NCBI RefSeq assembly: GCF_024359525.1
Contig: NZ_JAKZEU010000001.1
Span: 1-64,000 of the forward strand
Length of the DNA: 64,000 nt
DNA from: Paracoccus albicereus
GTDB taxonomy: Bacteria; Pseudomonadota; Alphaproteobacteria; Rhodobacterales; Rhodobacteraceae
Reading direction: 5' to 3'
The translations under genes were made by a program, and so were the position numbers. The notes beneath the pieces are model-generated. The model was not told the DNA's origin, did not search any database, and saw only the letters and a list, made by a program, of their open reading frames with translations. This document shows, piece by piece, positions 16,876 through 26,661 of this stretch; position 1 is the stretch's first letter, and each line of letters begins with the position of its first letter.

Positions 16876-17319
16876 ATGGCCGCGCCGCACTTTCCGCGCG
16901 TCGCCGCCCTTGCAGTGACGATCCGCGGGGGTCAGGTGTTGCTGGTTCGGCGTCGCAACCCTCCCGATGCAGGCCTGTGGGGTTTTCCCGGCGGTCATGT
17001 CGATCCGGGCGAAACCGCCCTTGATGCCGCGGCGCGCGAACTGGCCGAGGAGACGGGCGTCGCCGCCCGCCCGTTGCGGTATCTCGGCAATGTCGATCTG
17101 ATCCAGCGCGCCGATGATGGGACACTGAATTACCACTTCCTGCTGGCCGCCGTCCTGTGTCGTCATGTCGCCGGAGAGCCCCTGGCTTCCGACGACGCCA
17201 TCGAGGCCGCGTGGTTCGACATCGATCAGGTGCTGGACGGAACGTTGACGCTATCACATCACGTGGACGACGTGCTGAGACTGGCGCAGGATTTCGTTGC
17301 GCGGCTCGCGACCTGTTAG
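16876..17319 (+). CDS. NUDIX hydrolase
   Basis: A 147-residue single-domain NUDIX protein. The full Nudix box is present (GGHVDPGETALDAAARELAEETGV, G-x5-E-x7-R-E-x2-E-E-x-G). The rest resembles small ADP-ribose pyrophosphatase-like enzymes, but the substrate is not determined. It lies 6 bp after gcrA. Its stop codon overlaps the stop of the converging nudC by 4 bp, so two NUDIX genes meet tail to tail. Confidence 0.9.
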   Translation: MAAPHFPRVAALAVTIRGGQVLLVRRRNPPDAGLWGFPGGHVDPGETALDAAARELAEETGVAARPLRYLGNVDLIQRADDGTLNYHFLLAAVLCRHVAGEPLASDDAIEAAWFDIDQVLDGTLTLSHHVDDVLRLAQDFVARLATC

Positions 17320-18314
17320 GCGTCGAACTCCGCGATGCGCCCTTCGACCCAGGCCCGCAGGATCACCTGAGCAACGGCACCCTTCCGAGCAGGGGCGATG
17401 TCCGGATGACGGCCCTCCAAGGCTTCGGCGATCTCGGCTTTTGGAACCCAAAGGGCATCCTCCAGTTCGACCGGATCGATCTCGATCCGCGTCGTTTCGG
17501 CCCGCGCGACGCAACCGATCATCAGAGAAGCCGGGAATGGCCAAGGCTGCGAGGTGACATAGCGCACTTCGCCCACGCTGACCGCCGTCTCTTCTGCCAC
17601 CTCGCGGCGCACGGCTTCCTCGATCGTCTCGCCGGGCTCCATGAACCCGGCGAGCAGAGAATACATCTTTGGGTCCCACGCAGGATGACGTCCCAGCAGA
17701 ACCCGATCACCATCCAGCACCAGCATGATGACCACCGGATCGGTGCGCGGGAAATGCACCCGACCGCATTGCGGGCAGTCAAACCGCCAGCCGGCATGGG
17801 CGATCACGTTCTTCGCCCCGCACCGCGCGCAGAACCCGTGTGTCGCGCGCCATTCGAAGATACCCTTGGCGGCCGCGGCGATACCCGCGTCGCGATGATC
17901 GATCTCTGCCATGATCGCGCGGAGATCGATGAACTTGCGCGTCTCAGACAGATCCAGCGTGCGACGGTCCACGAAATCGATGGGGCGTTCATCCGGCGGG
18001 GCGATATGCGACACGTCTTCCGCGAAATGTGCCAAACCGCCCTCGCCGAGACCCATGAACACCATCGACTCGGGCCCGGCGGCCAACAGCGGGTCGGCGG
18101 CTGACACCCATGACAGACGCGGGCCTTCATCGGCCAAGTCGAATAGCGGCTTGCCGAACCAGAAGGGTGAAACGCGACTTGCCGGATCGGTAGCCATGCG
18201 TGCCTGCGCCTCCGCATCGGCGCGCAGCCGATCCGCGCGGTCAAGAAAGCTGCCGGCGAACGTGACATCGGATTCGGGTATCAAGGCGTGCTGTCCAAAT
18301 GTCTTGCGATACAC
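17316..18314 (-). CDS. nudC: NAD+ diphosphatase / deNADding hydrolase
   Basis: A 332-residue NudC. An N-terminal domain is followed by a four-cysteine zinc ribbon (FCARCG ... DCPQCG), a Nudix box (GFMEPGETIEEAVRREVAEET) and the NudC signature SQPWPFPASLM. It cleaves NAD(H) to NMN and AMP and, in E. coli, removes NAD caps from RNA. The start is GTG at 18314, two bases after the stop of the upstream P-loop kinase gene. Confidence 0.94.
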   Translation of the reverse strand: MYRKTFGQHALIPESDVTFAGSFLDRADRLRADAEAQARMATDPASRVSPFWFGKPLFDLADEGPRLSWVSAADPLLAAGPESMVFMGLGEGGLAHFAEDVSHIAPPDERPIDFVDRRTLDLSETRKFIDLRAIMAEIDHRDAGIAAAAKGIFEWRATHGFCARCGAKNVIAHAGWRFDCPQCGRVHFPRTDPVVIMLVLDGDRVLLGRHPAWDPKMYSLLAGFMEPGETIEEAVRREVAEETAVSVGEVRYVTSQPWPFPASLMIGCVARAETTRIEIDPVELEDALWVPKAEIAEALEGRHPDIAPARKGAVAQVILRAWVEGRIAEFDA

Positions 18315-18315
18315 A

Positions 18316-18960
18316 TCAGGCCATCGCCAGCGGAAGCAGTGCCTCGGCTTCCGCCAAGGGTAGCCCCAGCAGGACGGCTTGTATCCGGCGACGAACCCCC
18401 TGCCGCAAGCGGCCGACAGCCCGTCCCAGGCGCCGCAGCGGTGAGCGGTCGAAGCGATCGTTCACCAGTTGCGCCAAGGCATCACCCTGCAGGTCGTCAG
18501 TCAGAAAGACGGGGATACCCAATGCCTCTGCGTCCGCCCGGAACTGCAGGACACGGTTATCAAGACCAGCGCCTATCAGGTGGGCATGCCCCCGCCCCGA
18601 GAGACGCTTTGCCCGCTCTGCGTCTGCGCACTCGACGAGTATTACAGTCACGTTGCGAAGATCCTCTTCCCTCAGAACCTCGATCAGCCGCGGCAGAAGC
18701 ATCTGACCCTCGAGCAGGATCAGCGCGGCGTCGTGGTCCTTGAGCCAGCGCAACCAGATTGTCACCATATGGTGCTGCCACGCGACCTTGTCTGTATAAT
18801 CGGTATGCGGCACGCCCCCGTCAGGGATGCGATGGTTGTCGAAGTGAAAGACGGTCGGCCCTTCCGCCATCTCGCCGCAAAGCCGGGCAATGGTGGTCTT
18901 GCCGGCGCCCGAAGCCCCGGTCAGGATCACGATCTGGCGGGGCTCGGTCCAGTGGGACAT
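18316..18960 (-). CDS. P-loop NTPase, kinase-like, function unknown
   Basis: A 214-residue cytosolic protein with Walker [12 protein letters not shown] at residues 14-22 and a likely Walker B ([10 protein letters not shown]). It has the general layout of a small-molecule or nucleoside kinase; I cannot name the family. ATG 18960 is chosen because similarity to P-loop proteins begins just after it; the frame opens at 19065, inside the divergent metG region. It ends two bases before the nudC start, so it shares an operon with nudC, hinting at nucleotide or cofactor metabolism. Confidence 0.75.
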   Translation of the reverse strand: MSHWTEPRQIVILTGASGAGKTTIARLCGEMAEGPTVFHFDNHRIPDGGVPHTDYTDKVAWQHHMVTIWLRWLKDHDAALILLEGQMLLPRLIEVLREEDLRNVTVILVECADAERAKRLSGRGHAHLIGAGLDNRVLQFRADAEALGIPVFLTDDLQGDALAQLVNDRFDRSPLRRLGRAVGRLRQGVRRRIQAVLLGLPLAEAEALLPLAMA

Positions 18961-19048
18961 CCTGCGCCACAGCGTCACGCCGACCGGTATGGGTTTCGCA
19001 CGATGCTGGCCGGGGATATACAGCCGCAAACGTCGCATCAAGGCTCTC

Positions 19049-20767
19049 ATGACCCGCCACCTCATTACATCCGCCCTGCCCTATATCAATGGGATCAAGC
19101 ATCTGGGCAACCTGGTCGGCAGCCAGCTGCCCGCCGACCTGTATGCCCGCTACCTTCGTGCGCGCGGGCACGAGGTGATGTTCATCTGCGCGACCGACGA
19201 ACACGGCACGCCCGCTGAACTCGCCGCCGCCAAGACCGGCGAGCCGGTGGCCGATTATTGCGCCCGGATGCATCGGGAACAGGCCTCGCTCGCCGCAGGC
19301 TTCGGGCTGAGCTTCGACCATTACGGTCGGTCGTCGAGCGACCGGAACCGAGCGCTGACGCAGCATTTCGCGGGACGGCTGGCCGATGGCGACCTGATCC
19401 GCGAGGTCAGCGAGAAACAGGTCTATTCCATCGACGACAACCGCTTCCTGTCCGACCGCTATATCGAGGGCACCTGCCCCAATTGCGGCTACGAAAAGGC
19501 CCGCGGCGACCAGTGCGAGAACTGCACCAAGCTTCTTGATCCGACCGATCTCATCGACCCGCGCAGCGCGATTTCCGGCAGCACGAACCTGGAAGTGCGC
19601 GAGACCAAGCACCTGTATCTGCGCCAGTCCGCGCTGAAGGGACAGATCGCGGACTGGATCGACAGCAAGACCGACTGGCCGATCCTGACGACGTCGATCG
19701 CGAAGAAATGGCTGCGCGACGGCGACGGGCTTCAGGACCGCGGCATCACGCGCGACGTCGACTGGGGCGTGCCGGTCAAGCGCGGCGATCGGGACTGGCC
19801 GGGGATGGAAGGCAAGGTCTTCTATGTCTGGTTCGATGCGCCGATCGAATACATCGCCGCGACCGCCGAATGGGCGGACGAGAACGGCAAGCCCGATGCC
19901 GACTGGCGCCGCTGGTGGCGCAATGACGAAGGCGCCGAAGATGTGCGCTACACGCAGTTCATGGGCAAGGACAACGTGCCCTTCCACACGCTGTCCTTCC
20001 CGGCCACGATCATCGGATCGGGCGAACCGTGGAAGCTGGTCGATTACATCAAGTCGTTCAATTACCTGAACTATGATGGTGGCCAGTTCTCAACCTCGCA
20101 GGGACGCGGGGTGTTCATGGATGACGCGCTGTCGCTGCTGCCTGCCGATTACTGGCGTTGGTGGCTGCTGAGCCACGTGCCCGAGTCGGGCGACAGCGAG
20201 TTCACGTGGGAGAATTTCCAGGCCTCGGTGAACAAGGACCTCGCCGACGTCCTGGGCAACTTTGTCAGCCGGATCACCAAATTCTGCCGCTCGAAATTCG
20301 GAGAGACGGTGCCGGACGGCGGTACTCCCGGCCCCGTCGAGGCGAAGCTGACCGAAGCGCTGGCCACCCGCATCCGCGCCTATGAAGAGGCGATGGGCCG
20401 CATCGAGATCCGCAAGGCCGCGGCCGAACTGCGTGCGATCTGGGTGCTGGGCAACGAATACCTGCAATCCGCGGCGCCGTGGTCGACCTTCAAGACCGAC
20501 GAGGCGCAGGCGGCGATGCAGGTCCGGCTGGGGCTGAACCTGATCCGGCTCTACGCGGTGCTGTCGGCGCCCTTCATTCCCTTCACTGCAGCGACGATGG
20601 CGGAAGCGATGGGGACGAAGGACGCCGGCTGGCCCGACGATGTCGAGGCTGCATTGCGAACGCTGATCCCCGGTCATGCTTTCACAGTGCCCGAAAATCT
20701 GTTCGCCAAGATCACCGACGACCAGCGCGCCGAGTGGGAGGACCGCTTCAAGGGACTGCGTGCATGA
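19049..20767 (+). CDS. metG: Methionyl-tRNA synthetase
   Basis: A 572-residue class-I synthetase. The HIGH-equivalent is in [12 protein letters not shown] and the zinc knuckle in [17 protein letters not shown]. The KMSKS-equivalent loop reads [13 protein letters not shown], where relatives normally have Lys; Q346 replaces the first lysine. The protein lacks the C-terminal tRNA-binding extension, which is normal for this subtype. ATG 19049 lies 8 bp after AAGG and starts the conserved [12 protein letters not shown]. The stop overlaps the arginase start (ATGA). Confidence 0.95.
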   Translation: MTRHLITSALPYINGIKHLGNLVGSQLPADLYARYLRARGHEVMFICATDEHGTPAELAAAKTGEPVADYCARMHREQASLAAGFGLSFDHYGRSSSDRNRALTQHFAGRLADGDLIREVSEKQVYSIDDNRFLSDRYIEGTCPNCGYEKARGDQCENCTKLLDPTDLIDPRSAISGSTNLEVRETKHLYLRQSALKGQIADWIDSKTDWPILTTSIAKKWLRDGDGLQDRGITRDVDWGVPVKRGDRDWPGMEGKVFYVWFDAPIEYIAATAEWADENGKPDADWRRWWRNDEGAEDVRYTQFMGKDNVPFHTLSFPATIIGSGEPWKLVDYIKSFNYLNYDGGQFSTSQGRGVFMDDALSLLPADYWRWWLLSHVPESGDSEFTWENFQASVNKDLADVLGNFVSRITKFCRSKFGETVPDGGTPGPVEAKLTEALATRIRAYEEAMGRIEIRKAAAELRAIWVLGNEYLQSAAPWSTFKTDEAQAAMQVRLGLNLIRLYAVLSAPFIPFTAATMAEAMGTKDAGWPDDVEAALRTLIPGHAFTVPENLFAKITDDQRAEWEDRFKGLRA

Positions 20768-21687
20768 CCCATTGCATCCTTCTTGGCGCGCCGGTGGACG
20801 AAGGGCAGCGACGCCCCGGCTGCCTTATGGGGCCCGCGGCTTACCGCACGGCCGGTCTGGCTTGGACACTAAGCGCGCTTGGTCACGGGGTAGAGGATCG
20901 CGGCGACGTTGTCCCCGACGCGCCGGGTAACGAGACCTGCGACAACCCGGCGGTCCACGCGCTGCCCGAGACGATCGCATGGACCAACGCCCTGCGCGAA
21001 GCGACCGCCGCCGCCCTGGCTGACGGGATGCCGATCATTATGGGCGGCGACCATTCGCTGGCTTTGGGCACTGTCGCGGGTGTGGCGCAGCACTCGGCGT
21101 CGGTCGGCAGGCCGCAATTCGTCATCTGGCTGGACGCGCACAGCGATTTTCATACGGTCGTTTCAACCACGTCGGGCAATCTGCACGGAACGCCGATGGC
21201 TTATGCGGCGGGTCGTGACGGCTTTGATCCGTTCCCGCCCTTCCCTGCGCCGATCCCGGGCGAGAATATCTGCATGTTCGGAATCCGCAGTGTCGATCCT
21301 GCGGAAAACGCCGCGATGCAGGAAACGGACATCACCGTGAACGACATGCGGGTGCTGGACGAACACGGCATCGTAGCACCGCTTCGGGCGTTTCTGGACA
21401 GGGTCCGCGCCGCCGATGGACTGCTGCATGTCAGCCTCGACGTCGATTTCCTCGATCCATCCATCGCCCCGGCCGTCGGCACGACCGTGCCCGGCGGCAC
21501 CACCTTCCGCGAGGCGCATCTGGTGATGGAGCTTTTGCACGAAAGCGGGCTGGTCACCTCGCTCGATCTGGTCGAGCTTAATCCGTTTCTGGATGAGCGC
21601 GGACGAACCGCCAAGCTGATGGTGGATCTTGTCGGCAGCCTGATGGGCCGCAAAGTCTTCGACCGGCCGACCCGCAGCTACGGATAA
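20764..21687 (+). CDS. Arginase / agmatinase family, probable arginase
   Basis: A 307-residue ureohydrolase. The three binuclear Mn signatures are present: [18 protein letters not shown] and [17 protein letters not shown]. The order and the N-terminal [17 protein letters not shown] fit arginase (arginine to ornithine and urea) better than agmatinase. It overlaps metG by 4 bp (ATGA), so translation is coupled to a housekeeping gene, although argD and argF lie 6-7 kb away. A hairpin terminator follows directly. Confidence 0.92.
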   Translation: MTHCILLGAPVDEGQRRPGCLMGPAAYRTAGLAWTLSALGHGVEDRGDVVPDAPGNETCDNPAVHALPETIAWTNALREATAAALADGMPIIMGGDHSLALGTVAGVAQHSASVGRPQFVIWLDAHSDFHTVVSTTSGNLHGTPMAYAAGRDGFDPFPPFPAPIPGENICMFGIRSVDPAENAAMQETDITVNDMRVLDEHGIVAPLRAFLDRVRAADGLLHVSLDVDFLDPSIAPAVGTTVPGGTTFREAHLVMELLHESGLVTSLDLVELNPFLDERGRTAKLMVDLVGSLMGRKVFDRPTRSYG

Positions 21688-21709
21688 GGGCGGACCCGAA
21701 GGTCCGCCC
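21688..21709 (+). terminator. Terminator between arginase and katE
   Basis: Perfect 9-bp stem GGGCGGACC with GGTCCGCCC around a CGAA tetraloop, directly after the arginase stop and 9 bp before the end of the converging katE gene. Confidence 0.8.
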
Positions 21710-21717
21710 CTGCCCTC

Positions 21718-23742
21718 TTACCAGAACTTCGCCTCGCGATCGTAGAAGCGCATCCGCGCCGCCTTGACGAAGGCGTCCGGCTCAAGCCCAGTCACACCCT
21801 CGTCGACCTCGACTCCGGCCGCGTCGAGCAACGGTTTAGCCGCGTCATCCGCCGCGATCGCCTTGAGATGCGCGAAGGCGTCCGACACGAAATCCACCGC
21901 CGGCTTGTATTTCGACAGCTTCTTCGCATCGTCGGCACCAAGCACAAGCGCGATCGCGTCGACGGTGACCGAAGGCGTCCCGGCCAGCTGCTCTTCAGCC
22001 TTGCCGCGCTCTTTCGCGATCATCACGGCCATACCGCCATCAGCCTTCACAGCCTGCTTGATGGCCTCCGCCTTGGCCATGTCTCCGCCATCGGCCACGA
22101 GGATACCGACCTTACGCCCCGCAAGGGTATGCTTGGCGTTCTTCACGATCGACAGGGCGTCCGAGGGGTTCATATCCACGATGTCGCGCTTGGGTGTCGC
22201 TGCTTTGGGAAGATCCTCGGCCAGTCCTTCGGCGACCTTCGCTGCCAGATCCTCATCGATCACCCGCAGATGGGCAAGGATGCGCTGCCGGACATGGTCA
22301 ATCGCGACCTTCGACAGTTCGAAGACCAGTGCATCGGCCATGTGACCCTGCTCTGCCTTGGCCTGGCTGCGATAGAACAGGCGCGCTTGGCTATAATGGT
22401 CGCCGAACAGCTCGGCCCGCACCCGTAGCTTTTCCGACGGATCGTTGCCGAGGTCGGTCATCGACTTGACCGTCGCAAACCCCCGGTCAATCGCTCGCGG
22501 GCCTGCATCCTCGCCCACTTCGGCAAGGCTGTTCGGCTCGTAGTTCGCGCGACCCTTGGGGACCGCCATCTGAAACTGACCGTCCCGCTGGAAATTGTGC
22601 ATCGGGCATTTCGGCGCATTGATCGGCAGCTGATGGAAATTTGCCGTTCCAAGGCGGGATTTCTGCGTATCCAGATAGGAGAACAAACGTCCCTGCAGCA
22701 GCGGATCGTCGGTGAAGTCCACGCCCGGGACGATGTTGGCCGGGCAGAACGCGACCTGCTCGGTCTCGGCAAAGAAGTTGTCGGGGTTCCGGTCCAGAAC
22801 CAGCCGTCCGATGATACGGACGGGGATATCCTCTTCAGGGATGAGTTTGGTCGAATCGAGGACGTCGTAAGGCTGCTTCTCGGCCCATTCGGCGTCGAAG
22901 GTCTGGATGCCCAGTTCCCACTCCGGATAGTCGCCAGCCTCGATCGCTTCGAAAAGATCGCGGCGCTGATAGTCGGGGTCGGCGCCGGCGGTTTTTACCG
23001 CCTCGTTCCAGACTTGGCTTTGCAGACCCAGCTTCGGCTTCCAGTGGAATTTGCAGAAGGTCGATTTGCCTTCCTCGTTGACCAGCCGGAAGGTGTGGAT
23101 CCCAAAACCTTCGATCATGCGCAGACTGCGGGGAATCGTCCGGTCGGACATCGCCCACATGATCATGTGCAGCGATTCCGGCATCAGAGAAACAAAATCC
23201 CAGAACGTATCGTGGGCGGTCGCGGCCTGCGGATAGCCCTTGTCCGCCTCCATCTTCACCGAGTGGATCAGGTCGGGAAACTTGATCGCGTCCTGGATGA
23301 AAAAGACCGGAATGTTGTTGCCGACGAGATCCCAATTCCCCTCTTCCGTATAGAACTTCACTGCGAAGCCGCGCACGTCGCGCGGGGTGTCGACGCTGCC
23401 AGCCCCGCCCGCGACGGTCGAAAAGCGGGTGAAGACGGGCACCTTGCCTTTCTTTGCAAGGAAGCTGGCACGCGTCAGCTCCGGGATAGGATCGGTCGTT
23501 TCAAAATACCCGTGGGCGCCCGAGCCGCGGGCGTGCACGATCCGCTCCGGGATGCGCTCATGGTCGAAATGGAAGATCTTCTCGCGCAGGACGAAGTCTT
23601 CCAGCAGGGTCGGGCCACGCGTGCCGGCCTTGAGGCTGTTCTGGTTGTCCGAGATCGGGATGCCCTGGTTGGTGGTCAGGGTATCGCCGCCGCGCTGGTG
23701 CAGTTCACCTGCATTGCCGCGCTTGTCGTTGCCGTCGCTCAT
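21718..23742 (-). CDS. katE: Large-subunit catalase HPII type
   Basis: A 674-residue clade-2 catalase degrading hydrogen peroxide. The catalytic region [16 protein letters not shown] is near residue 65-80, the proximal heme tyrosine lies in [14 protein letters not shown], and a C-terminal DJ-1/PfpI-like domain ([13 protein letters not shown]) marks the long HPII form. Start 23742 is supported by GGAG and by the conserved N-terminus; the frame opens back into the tRNA-Leu gene. An EcfG-like promoter (GGAAC-N16-GGTT) and a hairpin lie in the leader, so stress induction is likely. Confidence 0.96.
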   Translation of the reverse strand: MSDGNDKRGNAGELHQRGGDTLTTNQGIPISDNQNSLKAGTRGPTLLEDFVLREKIFHFDHERIPERIVHARGSGAHGYFETTDPIPELTRASFLAKKGKVPVFTRFSTVAGGAGSVDTPRDVRGFAVKFYTEEGNWDLVGNNIPVFFIQDAIKFPDLIHSVKMEADKGYPQAATAHDTFWDFVSLMPESLHMIMWAMSDRTIPRSLRMIEGFGIHTFRLVNEEGKSTFCKFHWKPKLGLQSQVWNEAVKTAGADPDYQRRDLFEAIEAGDYPEWELGIQTFDAEWAEKQPYDVLDSTKLIPEEDIPVRIIGRLVLDRNPDNFFAETEQVAFCPANIVPGVDFTDDPLLQGRLFSYLDTQKSRLGTANFHQLPINAPKCPMHNFQRDGQFQMAVPKGRANYEPNSLAEVGEDAGPRAIDRGFATVKSMTDLGNDPSEKLRVRAELFGDHYSQARLFYRSQAKAEQGHMADALVFELSKVAIDHVRQRILAHLRVIDEDLAAKVAEGLAEDLPKAATPKRDIVDMNPSDALSIVKNAKHTLAGRKVGILVADGGDMAKAEAIKQAVKADGGMAVMIAKERGKAEEQLAGTPSVTVDAIALVLGADDAKKLSKYKPAVDFVSDAFAHLKAIAADDAAKPLLDAAGVEVDEGVTGLEPDAFVKAARMRFYDREAKFW

Positions 23743-23761
23743 CGCGTGCTCCTGGCTGTTC

Positions 23762-23778
23762 GGGGGATGTCGTCCCCC
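23762..23778 (-). promoter_or_regulatory. Hairpin in the katE leader
   Basis: Perfect 6-bp stem GGGGGA/TCCCCC around TGTCG, ending 20 nt upstream of the katE ATG and overlapping the predicted 5' end of its transcript. It could protect the mRNA end or affect ribosome access. Confidence 0.4.
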
Positions 23779-23782
23779 AGCC

Positions 23783-23807
23783 AACCCGGCGTATCGAGGG
23801 AGGTTCC
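23783..23807 (-). promoter_or_regulatory. EcfG-like general stress promoter of katE
   Basis: On the minus strand GGAAC (23807-23803) is followed after 16 nt by GGTT (23786-23783). It differs from the EcfG consensus -10 CGTT by one base. The predicted start is about 35 nt before the katE ATG. Confidence 0.5.
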
Positions 23808-23847
23808 GCTTGATTAATATAGGTTGTCTGGGTAGCCGTCGGGACGC

Positions 23848-23933
23848 GCGGGCGTGGCGGAATGGTAGACGCATGGGACTTAAAATCCCTCGGGCGCAAG
23901 CCCATGCCGGTTCGAGTCCGGCCGCCCGTACCA
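23848..23933 (+). tRNA. tRNA-Leu (anticodon UAA)
   Basis: An 86-nt class-II tRNA. The 7-bp acceptor stem is GCGGGCG with CGCCCGU (first pair G-U), followed by discriminator A and an encoded CCA (23931-23933). The anticodon loop CTTAAAA gives UAA. The long variable arm (GGGC-GCAA-GCCC type) and the TTCGAGTCC T loop are typical of tRNA-Leu. It is divergent from katE. Confidence 0.95.
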
Positions 23934-23963
23934 TGATGGTTCGTTAACGGATCTGAACGGCAA

Positions 23964-23981
23964 CACCAGCGTGCGCTGGTG
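23964..23981. repeat. Hairpin after tRNA-Leu
   Basis: Perfect 7-bp inverted repeat CACCAGC-GTGC-GCTGGTG, 31 bp beyond the tRNA. A second small palindrome, CCAGCA-TT-TGCTGG, follows at 24015-24028. Neither has a T tract. Confidence 0.5.
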
Positions 23982-24042
23982 CGCAACAGCGCAACGCCCT
24001 GAGACCGGTTCTGGCCAGCATTTGCTGGGTCTGGCACCGCAC

Positions 24043-24097
24043 AGCCCGTGCACCGGGCGTACACAGGCCGTACACAGCCTGTACACAGGCTGCGAAC
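24043..24097. repeat. Five-unit 11-bp tandem repeat
   Basis: Five consecutive imperfect 11-bp units: AGCCCGTGCAC, CGGGCGTACAC, AGGCCGTACAC, AGCCTGTACAC, AGGCTGCGAAC. The core GTACAC is exact in the middle three. The array lies between the 3' ends of tRNA-Leu and kynA, so it is not upstream of an annotated gene. The 284-bp gap holds this array, two hairpins and a dispersed-repeat element but no gene. Confidence 0.8.
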
Positions 24098-24140
24098 GGG
24101 CGGTTCGGACTTCGTTAAGGGTTTCCGGCTCCGCCGGAAT

Positions 24141-24174
24141 GCCTCCGGCGGGGGATATTTTTGTGAAGAAGAAA
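24141..24174 (+). repeat. Rhodobacterales-type dispersed intergenic element (CCTCCGGCGGGG...ATATTT)
   Basis: The string GCCTCCGGCGGGGGATATTT, followed by an A/G-rich tail (GTGAAGAAGAAA), closely resembles a short GC-hairpin plus ATATTT element that I recall as very common at gene ends in Rhodobacterales genomes. It is preceded by CCGGCTCCGCCGG. It lies 44 bp beyond the kynA stop and may end the operon transcript on one strand. Recognition is from memory; only one copy is seen here. Confidence 0.45.
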
Positions 24175-24217
24175 GGGGTTAGGCGTATGCTGCAATGGCG
24201 GAGGCGTTGCGAGGACC

Positions 24218-25039
24218 TCAAAGCTCGGTGCGGACTTCCCAGAGGTCGGGGAACAGCACGACGTCCAGCATACGCCGCAGATAGTCCACGCCCGAGGTGC
24301 CGCCCGAGCCGCGCTTGAAGCCGATGATCCGCTCGACCGTGGTGACATGGTTGAAGCGCCAACGGCGGAAGTAATCCTCGAAATCGACCAGCTTTTCGGC
24401 CAGATCGTAGAGCGACCAGTGGCGCACCGGGTCACGATAGACGGCAAGCCACGCGGCGCGCGCCGCAGGGTCGGGCTGGTGAGGCTGGTCGAGGCGGTCG
24501 CGTGCGGGCACGTCGAAACCTGCCGCGCGCAGCTGCCCCAGCACCGAATCGTAGAGCGAGGGACGCAGGGCCTCGTCCCACAGCGCCTTCGCGTCCGCCG
24601 GGCGATGTTCGTGCGGCCGGATCATCGCGAGGTTTCGGTTGCCCGCGACGAATTCGATCATGCGGTACTGGTGCGACTGAAAGCCGCTGCTCTCGCCCAG
24701 GATGTGGCGGAACTGCGTGTACTCGCTGGGCGTCATCGTGCGCAGCACATCCCAGGCCCCGGTCAACTGATCCATGATCCGTGACACACGGGCAAGCATC
24801 TTGAACGCCGGTTGCAGGTCGCCCGCGATGATGGCGGCCCGGGCGGCGCCCAGTTCGTGGATCGCAAGCTTCATCCACAGCTCGCTGGTCTGATGCTGGA
24901 TGATGAACAGCATCTCGTCATGCGCATCCGACAGCGGGTGTTGCGATGTCAGCAGATCGCCCAGCCCGAGATAGTCGCCGTAGGCCATCCTGCCCTTGAA
25001 CGACATGCGGGCGCCGTCCCGTTCCGGGTCTTCGGTCAT
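24218..25039 (-). CDS. kynA: Tryptophan 2,3-dioxygenase
   Basis: A 273-residue heme TDO opening the indole ring of tryptophan to N-formylkynurenine. It has the family segments [28 protein letters not shown] and the C-terminal [15 protein letters not shown] with [14 protein letters not shown]. Start 25039 overlaps the CoA-ligase stop by 4 bp (ATGA), so it is the last gene of the 2-aminobenzoyl-CoA operon. Kynurenine formamidase and kynureninase, needed to reach anthranilate, are not in the window. Confidence 0.96.
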   Translation of the reverse strand: MTEDPERDGARMSFKGRMAYGDYLGLGDLLTSQHPLSDAHDEMLFIIQHQTSELWMKLAIHELGAARAAIIAGDLQPAFKMLARVSRIMDQLTGAWDVLRTMTPSEYTQFRHILGESSGFQSHQYRMIEFVAGNRNLAMIRPHEHRPADAKALWDEALRPSLYDSVLGQLRAAGFDVPARDRLDQPHQPDPAARAAWLAVYRDPVRHWSLYDLAEKLVDFEDYFRRWRFNHVTTVERIIGFKRGSGGTSGVDYLRRMLDVVLFPDLWEVRTEL

Positions 25040-26652
25040 GATTTCAGCCTGAACCGCTGGATCTTGCCGGTCTGCGTCTTGGGCAGGGCCGCCGTGAAGA
25101 TGATCCGGCGTGGATACTTGAAAGGGGCGATAACCGCCTTGCAATGGGTTTGCAGCGTCAGGATCAGGGCCTCGTCGGGCGCGAAACCTTCGGCCAGGAC
25201 GACATGCGCCTCGACGATCTGACCCCGTTCCTCATCGGGCGCGCCGATTACGGCACATTCCAGCACCGCGTCATGGGCAAGCAACGCGGCTTCGACATCC
25301 GGGCCGGCGATGTTGTAGCCGGACGACAGGATGATGTCGTCGGACCGGGCTGCGAAATGAAAGCGGCCGTCGTCGTCCTGCACGAAACTGTCGCCGGTCA
25401 GGTTCCAGCCATCCAGGACGTAATCGCGCTGGCGGTCGTCGGCGAGATAGCGGCAGCCGGTCGGACCGATCACCGCCAGCTGACCCATCTCGCCGCGCGG
25501 CACCTCGACGCCATCGCGGCCGACGACCTTGGCACGATAGCCTGCGACGGGCCGGCCGGTAGTGCCGGGGTGGCTGTCATCAAACCGGTTGGTGATGAAG
25601 ATGTGCAGCATCTCGGTCGCACCGATCCCGTCCAGCATCGGCTTGCCGGTCTTTCTGCGCCACTCTTCCCAGACAGGGGCGGGCAGCGTTTCGCCGGCGC
25701 TGACGGCGGCGCGCAGGCTGGAGAGGTCCGCCCCCTCCTCCATCGCGCGCAGCATCACCCGATAGGCGGTGGGTGCGGTGAAGCAGATCGTGGCACGGTG
25801 CTTCTGGATGATCTCGATCAGGTTCGGCGGCGAGGCGTTTTCCAGCAGCACTGCCGAGGCACCGAAGCGCAGCGGGAAGACGGCCAGCCCACCCAAGCCG
25901 AAGGTGAAGGCCAGGGGTGGCGAGCCGACGAAGACGTCGTCCGGCGTCACGCCCAGCACCTCGGCCGCATAGCCATCGGCAATGATCAGCAGGTCGCGAT
26001 GGAAATGCATCGTCGCCTTCGGCTCGCCGGTCGAGCCAGAGGTGAAGCCCAGCAAAGCCACATCGTCGCGCCCGGTCTTCGCGGCATCGAACCGCACCGG
26101 TTTGGTCAGCGCGGCGCGGTCCAGCTCGGCGTCGTGATTGGCCGTGCCATCGAAGCCGATCACGGTTTCCAGCATGTCCGAACCCTTCGCCGCGGCCACC
26201 AGATCGTCCATCAGCCGGGTGTCGCACAACGCGTGGCTGACCTGCGCCTTGTCGATGATCTTGGTCAGCTCGCCTGCGCGCAGCATCGGCATCGTGTTGA
26301 CCACGACCGCGCCGGCCTTGGTCGCAGCCAGCCAGCAGGCCACCATGGCGGGGTTGTTCGCGGACCGGATCAGCACCCGATTGCCGGGCTTCACGCCATA
26401 ATCGCTGACCAGCGCGTGGGCGAGGCGATTGGTCCAGTCGGCAAGCTCCTTGTAGGTGCGCGCGCGGCCGTTGCCGACCAGCGCGGTATGATCCCCGAAG
26501 CCCTTCTCGACCATGCGGTCGGTCAGTTCGACGCCTGCGTTCAGCCACTCGGGATATTGGTGATCGCCCAACTCGATCCGGGGCCAAAGCTCGGCCGGTG
26601 GCAGGTTGTCCCGGGTGAAGCTGTCCTGATGTCCGGTCGGTCCAAGCTGCAT
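25036..26652 (-). CDS. abmG: 2-aminobenzoate-CoA ligase (benzoate-CoA ligase family)
   Basis: A 538-residue acyl-adenylating enzyme with the P-loop-like motif [15 protein letters not shown] motif [10 protein letters not shown], hinge [10 protein letters not shown] and C-terminal lysine segment [15 protein letters not shown]. The family alone would suggest benzoate or 2-aminobenzoate. The neighbouring 2-aminobenzoyl-CoA monooxygenase/reductase and kynA make anthranilate the likely substrate. It is co-translated with kynA (4-bp overlap) and lies 9 bp after the RidA gene. Confidence 0.88.
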   Translation of the reverse strand: MQLGPTGHQDSFTRDNLPPAELWPRIELGDHQYPEWLNAGVELTDRMVEKGFGDHTALVGNGRARTYKELADWTNRLAHALVSDYGVKPGNRVLIRSANNPAMVACWLAATKAGAVVVNTMPMLRAGELTKIIDKAQVSHALCDTRLMDDLVAAAKGSDMLETVIGFDGTANHDAELDRAALTKPVRFDAAKTGRDDVALLGFTSGSTGEPKATMHFHRDLLIIADGYAAEVLGVTPDDVFVGSPPLAFTFGLGGLAVFPLRFGASAVLLENASPPNLIEIIQKHRATICFTAPTAYRVMLRAMEEGADLSSLRAAVSAGETLPAPVWEEWRRKTGKPMLDGIGATEMLHIFITNRFDDSHPGTTGRPVAGYRAKVVGRDGVEVPRGEMGQLAVIGPTGCRYLADDRQRDYVLDGWNLTGDSFVQDDDGRFHFAARSDDIILSSGYNIAGPDVEAALLAHDAVLECAVIGAPDEERGQIVEAHVVLAEGFAPDEALILTLQTHCKAVIAPFKYPRRIIFTAALPKTQTGKIQRFRLKS

Positions 26653-26661
26653 GATTGCCTC

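Noticed and set aside
16120..17166. N-terminal extension of the ABC-2 permease frame up to 17166
   Set aside because: The extension is antisense to gcrA and the NUDIX gene and lacks similarity; a proper start with AAGGA is at 16119.
24043..24097. The 11-bp repeat as a second Pho box
   Set aside because: The core is GTACAC, not GTCAY, and no gene starts downstream on either strand.
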